Positions 36,759 through 42,257 of a stretch of 42,257 nt of DNA are shown piece after piece. The translations under genes and the position numbers were made by a program. This stretch comes from Aquabacterium sp. (GTDB taxonomy: Bacteria; Pseudomonadota; Gammaproteobacteria; Burkholderiales; Burkholderiaceae_C): NCBI GenBank assembly GCA_029865965.1, contig JARXAJ010000082.1, positions 1 to 42,257 of the forward strand. Reading direction: 5' to 3'. Numbering within the stretch: position 1 is the first letter of the stretch; every line of letters begins with the position of its first letter. The notes under the pieces are model-generated. The model searched no databases. It saw only the letters and a list, made by a program, of their open reading frames with translations, and had not been told where the DNA came from.

Positions 36759-37457
36759 TCATGGGTGCGCCAGAAAGCCGTACAGGTTGCGCAGCATGGC
36801 GGCGGTGGCGCCCCAGATGAAATAGCGGTCGGGCTGCGCCGCCGGCCAGGGCATCGACAGGAACTGGCGGGTGACGCCGCCACCGGCGTCCCAATGGTGG
36901 CGGCGGTGGTGGGCCGGTGTCATCAGAAAGGCCAGCGGCACCTCGAAGGCCTCGTCGACCTCACCGGCGTCGATGCGCAGGTCGAACGGCGGCTGCACCA
37001 GGGCCACCACAGGCGTGACGACGAAGCCGGTGACGGTGGTGTAGATGGGCAGCCGGCCGATCACCTCGACATGCCTGCGTGCCAGGCCCACTTCTTCCTC
37101 GGTCTCGCGCAGCGCAGTGGCGATGGCGTCGGCGTCGTGCGCCTCCACCTTGCCGCCCGGGAAGCTGATCTGCCCGGCATGGCTGCGCAGGTGGGCGGTG
37201 CGGCGGGTCAGCAGCACCTGCAGCCCGGCATCGCGCTGCACCAGTGGCACCAGCACAGACGCCTGGGCGGTGGGGCCGCCGGGGTTGAAGCGGGTGCCGT
37301 CGCCCGGGATCTCGGGCTGCCAGGTGTGTGGCATGGCAAAGCGACGGCGCAGGGCCTGGGGGTGCAGCCGGTCGGCCGGCACCGGCGGCAGGTGGTCGTC
37401 GACACCCGCCACCGGGATCGCCTGCGGGTCGGTGATGCGGGGCACAGTGCTGGACAT
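36759..37457 (-). CDS. NUDIX hydrolase, CoA pyrophosphatase-like (NudL type)
   Basis: 232 residues. The UPF0035 motif LTRRTAHLRSHAGQISFPGG directly precedes the NUDIX box GGKVEAHDADAIATALRETE followed by EEVGL, the combination typical of NudL-type coenzyme A diphosphatases. It hydrolyses CoA or related diphosphates to 3',5'-ADP and phosphopantetheine. The conserved start is the ATG at 37457; the frame stays open upstream. It is on the same strand as, and downstream of, the ribosomal operon, but a terminator separates them. Confidence 0.9.
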   Translation of the reverse strand: MSSTVPRITDPQAIPVAGVDDHLPPVPADRLHPQALRRRFAMPHTWQPEIPGDGTRFNPGGPTAQASVLVPLVQRDAGLQVLLTRRTAHLRSHAGQISFPGGKVEAHDADAIATALRETEEEVGLARRHVEVIGRLPIYTTVTGFVVTPVVALVQPPFDLRIDAGEVDEAFEVPLAFLMTPAHHRRHHWDAGGGVTRQFLSMPWPAAQPDRYFIWGATAAMLRNLYGFLAHP

Positions 37458-37486
37458 GGGCGTGATTGTCAGGGCTGGAAACGAAA

Positions 37487-37508
37487 CAAGCCGCCCGAGG
37501 GCGGCTTG
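37487..37508 (-). terminator. Intrinsic terminator of the rpsP-rimM-trmD-rplS operon
   Basis: CAAGCCGCCC and GGGCGGCTTG form a perfect ten-base stem around a minimal loop. On the minus strand it is followed by TTTCGTTT. It lies about 110 bases beyond the rplS stop, and just before the start of the NUDIX gene. Confidence 0.8.
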
Positions 37509-37618
37509 CTGCAATCGCATCGATAAGAAGCTCAACCGAGCTTTTGCGGCTGCGCCGCGTCCGCTCTGCATCGCGCTTCGCACGATGCTGCGCCTGACGG
37601 CGCAGGGCTGAACTGCGT

Positions 37619-37972
37619 TCAGCCGAGCTTCTCTTTGATCCGGGCTGACTTGCCTGAGCGTTGGCGCAGGTAGTACAGCTTGGCGCGGCGCACGTCGCCG
37701 CGGCGCTTGACTTCGATGGTCGAGATCAGCGGGCTGTAGAGCTGGAAGGTGCGCTCGACGCCTTCGCCGCTGGACATCTTGCGCACGATGAAGCTGCTGT
37801 TGAAGCCGCGGTTGCGCTTGGCGATCACCACGCCTTCATAGGCCTGCACGCGCTTGCGCGTGCCTTCCACCACATTCACGCTGACGATCACGGTGTCGCC
37901 GGGGGCGAACGTGGGGATCGTCTTGTTCAGGCGCGTGATCTCTTCCTGTTCGAGGGTGCGGATCAGGTCCAC
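37619..37972 (-). CDS. rplS: 50S ribosomal protein L19
   Basis: 117 residues from the GTG at 37972. L19 lies at the 30S-50S interface. The chain is typical: [20 protein letters not shown], then [20 protein letters not shown] and [21 protein letters not shown] prefer the GTG because AGGAG lies seven bases upstream and the protein then begins [10 protein letters not shown] like its relatives; the ATG at 37993 adds seven residues (MNAQEKP), whose codons contain that AGGAG. Last gene of the operon before the terminator. Confidence 0.93.
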   Translation of the reverse strand: MDLIRTLEQEEITRLNKTIPTFAPGDTVIVSVNVVEGTRKRVQAYEGVVIAKRNRGFNSSFIVRKMSSGEGVERTFQLYSPLISTIEVKRRGDVRRAKLYYLRQRSGKSARIKEKLG

Positions 37973-38061
37973 TGGTTTCTCCTGGGCGTTCATGCCGGCG
38001 CGCTCTCAACACCCGACTGGTGTTGACTGTGTAGCCCGGTAGAGGATCGCAAAACCTGTGA

Positions 38062-38880
38062 TTATAGCGCGGCGGGCGGATCGTCCGGCAAGACTGGTGC
38101 CGGCAGGCCAACTGCCGCCTGTGCCAAGACCTTCTCGTCGGCCTTGGACAACTGCCCGGCCGCCCGTGCAGCGGCGATCAGATCGGGTCGGCGGCGCTGG
38201 GTGATGGCCAGCGACTGGTCGCGCCGCCAGCGGGCGATCTGTGCATGGTGGCCGCTGAGCAGCACCGGCGGCACCGCCAGCATGCTGCCGTCGGCGGTGG
38301 CCAGCAGTTCGGGCCGGCTGTAGTGCGGGCAGTCGAGCAAGCCGTCAGCCGAGAAGCTGTCCTGCTCATGCGACTGGGCGGTCAGCACCCCGGGCTGCAG
38401 CCGGGCGATGGCATCGAGCAGGGCCAGCGCCGGCAGTTCGCCGCCCGACAGCACGAAGTCGCCCAGGCTCAGCTCCAGCGTCACATGGCGGTCGAGCACG
38501 CGCTGGTCGATGCCTTCATAGCGGCCGCACAGCAGCACTGCGCCGGGTGCGGTGGCGCCGGCCATCTGGCGCACCCGGGCCTGGGTGATGGGGGCGCCGG
38601 TGGGCGTGAAGTGGATCACCGGTGCGGCCGGCGCCTGGGCGGCGTCCCGGTCGGCCTGCAGTGCGGCCAGGGCACGCTCCAGCGGCTCGGCCAGCATCAC
38701 CATGCCGGGGCCGCCGCCAAACGGCCGGTCGTCGACCCGGCGGTAGGCATCGGTGGCGAAGTCGCGCAGCGGCCACAGGCGCACGTCGACCTGGCCGCTG
38801 TCGAACGCGCGGCGGGTGATGCCCTGCGTGAAGTGCGCACCGAACAACTCAGGGAACAGCGTGACGATGTCAAAGCGCAT
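38062..38880 (-). CDS. trmD: tRNA (guanine-N1)-methyltransferase
   Basis: 272 residues; methylates G37 of tRNAs that read CNN codons, using S-adenosylmethionine. The trefoil-knot region is intact: [18 protein letters not shown] and [17 protein letters not shown], with the N-terminal [13 protein letters not shown] and [14 protein letters not shown]. Third gene of the rpsP operon, about 40 bases after rimM. Confidence 0.97.
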   Translation of the reverse strand: MRFDIVTLFPELFGAHFTQGITRRAFDSGQVDVRLWPLRDFATDAYRRVDDRPFGGGPGMVMLAEPLERALAALQADRDAAQAPAAPVIHFTPTGAPITQARVRQMAGATAPGAVLLCGRYEGIDQRVLDRHVTLELSLGDFVLSGGELPALALLDAIARLQPGVLTAQSHEQDSFSADGLLDCPHYSRPELLATADGSMLAVPPVLLSGHHAQIARWRRDQSLAITQRRRPDLIAAARAAGQLSKADEKVLAQAAVGLPAPVLPDDPPAAL

Positions 38881-38922
38881 GGCGCGGGCGCTGGAGCAAA
38901 TGCGGGCGCTGGTGCCGGTGGA

Positions 38923-39552
38923 TCAGTAGTCCAGGCCCCAGTCGACGGTGATGCGTTTGTCGGCGAGGTTGACGTCGTCGATGAAGGCGCCGACGAAGGG
39001 GATCAGGCGCTCGCTGGTGTCGGAAGCGGCATCGCCGTCCACCGCAGCTTCTGCATCCGGCCGGCGCAGCCGCAGTACGCTGTGCGCGCCGGTGTCGAGT
39101 AGGCCGATCACCTCGCCCAGGGCTTCGCCCTGGCGGTTGACCACAGCCAGGCCGATCAGGTCGATCCAGTAGAACTCGCCGTCACCGGCGGTGGGAAAGC
39201 TGGACCGCGCGATGAACACACGTGCGCCCCGCATCGCTTCGGCAGCGTTGCGGTCGGGCAGTTCTTGGGCGGTGGCCACCACCGCGTCGCCCTGCTCCTT
39301 GCTGTGCGTGATGCGCAGCACGGACGGGTAAGCCACCACAGCCGGCCGGGGGCCGGCCAATGGAGCGTCAGGCGGGCGGATGAACCAGCGGCGCGACGAA
39401 AACAGCGCCTGCGGGTCCTTACTGAACGGCATCACGCGGATGCCGCCCTTGATGCCCCATGCCCCCATGACACGACCGACTTCGATCGCGTCGTCGGGGA
39501 ATGGCGGGTCGTCGAACCCGCTTGGTGGCCCACCCGGCACGGCCAGCGTCAT
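38923..39552 (-). CDS. rimM: 16S rRNA processing protein RimM
   Basis: 209 residues; helps assemble the 30S head near S19. The N-terminal barrel begins IEVGRVMGAWGIKGGIRVMP, and the C-terminal PRC-barrel contains YWIDLIGLAVVNRQGEALG and ends LIPFVGAFIDDVNLADKRIT. The start ATG at 39552 leaves a Pro/Gly-rich N-terminal stretch of about 20 residues before the conserved part; no Shine-Dalgarno sequence is visible. It follows rpsP by 40 bases. Confidence 0.95.
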   Translation of the reverse strand: MTLAVPGGPPSGFDDPPFPDDAIEVGRVMGAWGIKGGIRVMPFSKDPQALFSSRRWFIRPPDAPLAGPRPAVVAYPSVLRITHSKEQGDAVVATAQELPDRNAAEAMRGARVFIARSSFPTAGDGEFYWIDLIGLAVVNRQGEALGEVIGLLDTGAHSVLRLRRPDAEAAVDGDAASDTSERLIPFVGAFIDDVNLADKRITVDWGLDY

Positions 39553-39592
39553 GGTGACGTTGCGCGCCAGGCAGGCAAGGTCAGCGCCTGGA

Positions 39593-39868
39593 TCAGGCAG
39601 CAGCCGGGGTGGCCGGGACCACCTGGGCCTTGGCGGCATCGACCACCAGGCGCTTGACGGTGGGCGACATCTGGGCGCCCACGCCGGTCCAGTAGGTGAC
39701 GCGGTCGAGGGCCACGCGCAGCGGCTGCTCGGCACCGGCGGCCATGGGGTTGTAGAACCCCAGGCGCTCCAGGTAGCGGCCGTCACGGCGCTCGCGCGAG
39801 TCGGCGACGACGATGTTGTAGAAGGGGCGCTTCTTGGCGCCGCCGCGAGCGAGTCGAATGACGACCAT
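39593..39868 (-). CDS. rpsP: 30S ribosomal protein S16
   Basis: 91 residues. The N-terminus [20 protein letters not shown] is diagnostic for S16, followed by [17 protein letters not shown]. The start is supported by GGAAGA a few bases upstream on the minus strand. First gene of the conserved rpsP-rimM-trmD-rplS operon, with a leader of about 190 bases that can form alternative hairpins. Confidence 0.97.
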   Translation of the reverse strand: MVVIRLARGGAKKRPFYNIVVADSRERRDGRYLERLGFYNPMAAGAEQPLRVALDRVTYWTGVGAQMSPTVKRLVVDAAKAQVVPATPAAA

Positions 39869-39893
39869 GATGATCTTCCGAAAAATTCTGGGC

Positions 39894-39969
39894 GACAGGC
39901 CCGCCAGGGAGACACTCGAGGCTGGCCTGTCTGGTCACCACACCGCCCTTGGGGCCAAGACAGGCCAGC
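39894..39969 (-). promoter_or_regulatory. rpsP leader with mutually exclusive inverted repeats
   Basis: GACAGGCC occurs at 39894-39901 and 39959-39966, and its complement GGCCTGTC at 39924-39931. The middle element can pair with the first copy (8 bases) or with the third, where pairing extends to a perfect 12 bases (39921-39932 with 39958-39969, loop 25). On the rpsP mRNA the longer stem forms first. A TTTTT run lies between the shorter stem and the ribosome-binding site. Confidence 0.5.
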
Positions 39970-40067
39970 CGGGTGGGGTGCAGCACAGGATCGGCGCCGT
40001 AGATACGCAGGCGGGTGTTTGCTGACCATCCGCAAACCACCTCGCCCACCGTCGCCGGAAACCGCGC

Positions 40068-40073
40068 ATTATA
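40068..40073 (-). promoter_or_regulatory. -10 box of the rpsP operon
   Basis: On the minus strand this is a perfect TATAAT. No good -35 box is seen at 16-18 bases. Transcription would start near 40061, giving a leader of about 190 bases. Confidence 0.5.
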
Positions 40074-40113
40074 AACTGAGCTTTGCCGCGACCTGCGGTC
40101 CAATTTTGCCGCC

Positions 40114-40662
40114 ATGCCCCTACCCGCCCTGCTCATCCGCCCCAGCACCCTGACCGACCTGCCCGCCATCATCGCCATCTATGCCGACGCCGTGCTGCAC
40201 GGCACCGGCACCTTCGAGCTCGATCCACCCGACCTGGCGGAGATGGCCCGTCGCCGCGACGACGTGCTGGCCAAGGGCCTGCCCTGGCTGGTGGCGCAAG
40301 ACCGCGGCGACACCAGCGGCAGGCTGCTGGGCTATGCCTACGCCAACCACTTCCGCCCGCGCAAGGCCTACCGCTTCTGCGTGGAAGACTCGATCTACCT
40401 GCACCCCGACGCCCGCGGCCGCGGCGTGGGCAAGCTGCTGTTGACCGAACTGGTGGCCCGCTGCGAAGCCGCCGGCGCGCGGCAAATGCTGGCGGTGATC
40501 GGCGACGCAGCCAATGCCGGCTCCATCGGCGTGCATGCTGCACTGGGCTTTGCCCATACCGGCGTGCTGAAGGCCTCGGGCTGGAAGTTCGACCGCTGGC
40601 TGGACGTGGTGCTGATGCAGCGCAGCCTGGGCCAGGGCAGCGGCACACCAGGCGCCGCGTGA
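40114..40662 (+). CDS. GNAT acetyltransferase, phosphinothricin/methionine sulfoximine type
   Basis: 182 residues. An N-acetyltransferase with the acetyl-CoA loop ARGRGVGKLLL and the family blocks IIAIYADAVLHGTGTFE at the N-terminus and YRFCVEDSIYLHPDARG in the middle, and GFAHTGVLKASGWKFDRWLD near the end. These match the phosphinothricin N-acetyltransferase group, whose natural role is often acetylation of methionine sulfoximine or related amino acids. Divergent from the rpsP operon; the stop shares one base with the next start. Confidence 0.9.
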   Translation: MPLPALLIRPSTLTDLPAIIAIYADAVLHGTGTFELDPPDLAEMARRRDDVLAKGLPWLVAQDRGDTSGRLLGYAYANHFRPRKAYRFCVEDSIYLHPDARGRGVGKLLLTELVARCEAAGARQMLAVIGDAANAGSIGVHAALGFAHTGVLKASGWKFDRWLDVVLMQRSLGQGSGTPGAA

Positions 40663-41087
40663 TGCCAAGCGCACCGAGATCCAAGTCGCTGGCCACCTGG
40701 CTGGCGCTGCTGGGCGGCCTGCTGGGCGCACACCGCTTTTACCTGCACGGCTGGCGTGACAAGCTGGCCTGGCTGCACCCGGTGCTGTCGCTGGTCGGCC
40801 TGGCTGGCGTGGTGCGCATGCGCAACCTGGGGCAGGACGACCATGCCGCCTGGCTGCTGATCCCGCTGTTTGGCGCGATGGTGGTGGTGGCGATGCTGTC
40901 GACCATCGTGGTGGGCCTGACCACGGACGAGCGCTGGGCCCAGCGCCACGGTACGCCGCAACAAGACACAAGCTGGGCGCCGGTGATCGCGGTGGTGATC
41001 GCCTTGCTGGTGGGCGGCGCGGCGCTGATGGGCACGCTGGCGTTCTCGGGCCAGATGTTCTTCGAGTACCAGAAGCTGAGCGGCTGA
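40662..41087 (+). CDS. TM2-type small membrane protein
   Basis: 141 residues. The block LATWLALLGGLLGAHRFYLH is the TM2-domain signature; two further hydrophobic stretches (LLIPLFGAMVVVAMLSTIVV, and VIAVVIALLVGGAALMG) predict a four-span inner-membrane protein. The ATG overlaps the acetyltransferase stop by one base, and a GTG one codon earlier is in frame. Function unknown; the family is widespread in proteobacteria. Confidence 0.8.
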   Translation: MPSAPRSKSLATWLALLGGLLGAHRFYLHGWRDKLAWLHPVLSLVGLAGVVRMRNLGQDDHAAWLLIPLFGAMVVVAMLSTIVVGLTTDERWAQRHGTPQQDTSWAPVIAVVIALLVGGAALMGTLAFSGQMFFEYQKLSG

Positions 41088-41147
41088 GGGAGGCGCACAC
41101 TGTGGGGAGGCGCGCCACACTGGCCGCCCGTCGCCAGGGGGCCCAGC

Positions 41148-42257
41148 ATGCAGATCCAGTTTCTCGGTGCGGCCGATGCCGTCACCGGATCACGCCACCT
41201 CGTCACGCTGGGCGACCAGCGCATCCTGCTCGATTGCGGCCTGTTCCAGGGCTACAAGGTGCTGCGTGAGCGCAACTGGGCGCCGCTGGCGGTGCCGCCG
41301 CACACCATCGACGCGGTGGTGCTCAGCCACGCCCACCTGGACCACAGCGGCTGGCTGCCCGGCCTGGTGAAGGCGGGCTTTCGCGGGCCGATCTACGCCA
41401 GCCCGGCCACCTGCGACCTGGTGGGTGTGCTGCTGCTCGACAGCGCCCACCTGCAGGAAGAAGACGCGCGCCGCGCCAACCGGCAGGGCTTCTCGCGGCA
41501 TGCCAAGGCGCTGCCGCTCTACACCAAGGCCGACGCGAAGAAGGCCATTGCCAAGCTGGTGCCGCTGGCGCCGGGCCGGGTGCGCCGCGTCGGTGATGTG
41601 GATGTGGCGCTGACGCCCGTGGGCCACCTGCTGGGCGCCTGCGCCGTCACGCTGCGCCATGGCGGGCGCACGCTGGGCTTCTCGGGCGACCTGGGGCGTG
41701 ATGGTGACATCCTGATGCCGCCGCCCCAGCCGCTGGGCGCGGTGGACGTGCTGCTGGTGGAATCCACCTACGGCAACCGCCGCCACCCGGCCACCGACGA
41801 CACACCGCAGCGGCTGGCGCAGATCGTGCGCGATGCAGTGGCGCGTGGCGGCAGCGTGCTGCTGCCCACCTTTGCGGTGGGCCGGGCGCAGGCGCTGCTG
41901 GCGGTGCTGCAGCGGCTGAAGCGGGCGGGCGAGATCCCCGCACACCTGCCGATCTTCCTGGACAGCCCGATGGCGATCGAGGCCACGGCGTTGTACACCG
42001 GCCACAAGCGGCTGCTGCGCCTGCCCGCGCGTGAGGTGGCGCAGCTGTGCGACGGCGTGCGCATGGTGGCCACGGCGGCGCAGTCGCAGCGGCTGGCGGC
42101 ATCACGCATGCCGGCGATCATCCTGTCGGCCAGCGGCATGGCCACCGGCGGGCGGGTGCTGCACCACGTGGCCACCCTGGCGCCCGACCCACGCCACCAC
42201 ATCGTGTTTGCCGGCTTCCAGGTGGGCGGCAGCCGCGGCGCGCACCTGGTGGCCGGC
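41148..42257 (+). CDS. Beta-CASP metallo-beta-lactamase-fold RNase-like protein (3' end outside window)
   Basis: 370 codons are visible and the frame is open at the edge; relatives have about 450-470 residues. The metal site HAHLDH is at 61-66, with further ligands in VGHLLGACAV and FSGDLGRDGD. The beta-CASP insert follows (VLLVESTYGNRRH, SVLLPTFAVGRAQALL, IFLDSPMA, ILSASGMATGGRVLHH). Such proteins are related to CPSF73 and archaeal/bacterial RNA nucleases, so an RNA-processing role is likely. Start ATG at 41148 fits the family N-terminus MQIQFLGAADAVTGS. Confidence 0.93.
   Translation, partial: MQIQFLGAADAVTGSRHLVTLGDQRILLDCGLFQGYKVLRERNWAPLAVPPHTIDAVVLSHAHLDHSGWLPGLVKAGFRGPIYASPATCDLVGVLLLDSAHLQEEDARRANRQGFSRHAKALPLYTKADAKKAIAKLVPLAPGRVRRVGDVDVALTPVGHLLGACAVTLRHGGRTLGFSGDLGRDGDILMPPPQPLGAVDVLLVESTYGNRRHPATDDTPQRLAQIVRDAVARGGSVLLPTFAVGRAQALLAVLQRLKRAGEIPAHLPIFLDSPMAIEATALYTGHKRLLRLPAREVAQLCDGVRMVATAAQSQRLAASRMPAIILSASGMATGGRVLHHVATLAPDPRHHIVFAGFQVGGSRGAHLVAG

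Overview
The window is GC-rich DNA from a betaproteobacterium. The order rpsP-rimM-trmD-rplS, CoA pyrophosphatase, CobD-like protein, rsgA, M48 peptidase, orn on the right is a familiar Burkholderiales arrangement, and the protein sequences read like the Leptothrix/Rubrivivax/Roseateles group. The genus is an inference. No tRNA, rRNA, CRISPR array or intact insertion sequence was seen.

Left part (1-9269), first carbohydrate block. A leftward operon encodes a solute-binding protein, two ABC permeases, an ATPase and a truncated GH5 lipoprotein, mostly joined by 4-base start/stop overlaps. A divergent LacI-type regulator (LacI-1) follows, then a GH1 beta-glycosidase and divergent kduI-kduD. A TGTTT-N3-AAACA operator lies inside the promoter of the ABC operon and again at the kduI promoter, so LacI-1 probably controls both.

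Middle part (9292-27213), second carbohydrate block. A second LacI-type regulator (LacI-2), glucokinase and a long rightward operon: TonB-dependent receptor, alginate-lyase-superfamily lyase, tryptophan-halogenase-like flavoenzyme, GPH-type sugar symporter, two-subunit molybdenum hydroxylase whose large subunit carries a C-terminal DUF1349 domain, SDR, GH88 unsaturated glucuronyl hydrolase, aldo/keto reductase and a secreted protein made of two similar halves. Five copies of a TGnnAnCGnTnnCA-type operator lie before lacI-2, glk and the receptor gene. The inferred flow: the receptor imports uronate-containing oligosaccharides; the lyase makes unsaturated uronyl ends; GH88 releases them; KduI and KduD convert the product to 2-keto-3-deoxygluconate; glucose goes through glucokinase. 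KDG kinase and aldolase are not in the window. The substrate is inferred to be an acidic glycan containing beta-linked glucose and uronic acid.

Right part (27650-42257), core genome: pirin with divergent LysR regulator, Glu-Q-tRNA(Asp) synthetase, a tandem-FKBP isomerase, GrpB-family and DUF2087 proteins, orn, M48 peptidase, rsgA, CobD/AmpE-like protein, NUDIX hydrolase, the rplS-trmD-rimM-rpsP operon with its terminator, a GNAT acetyltransferase, a TM2-type membrane protein and a truncated beta-CASP metallo-hydrolase. Three copies of a roughly 75-base intergenic repeat occur only here. The gene-poor stretch 27214-27649 marks the junction between the accessory and core parts.

Most notable: the operon joining a halogenase-like enzyme and a DUF1349-fused molybdenum hydroxylase to uronic acid polysaccharide use; two separable operator families; and a possible switching leader before rpsP.
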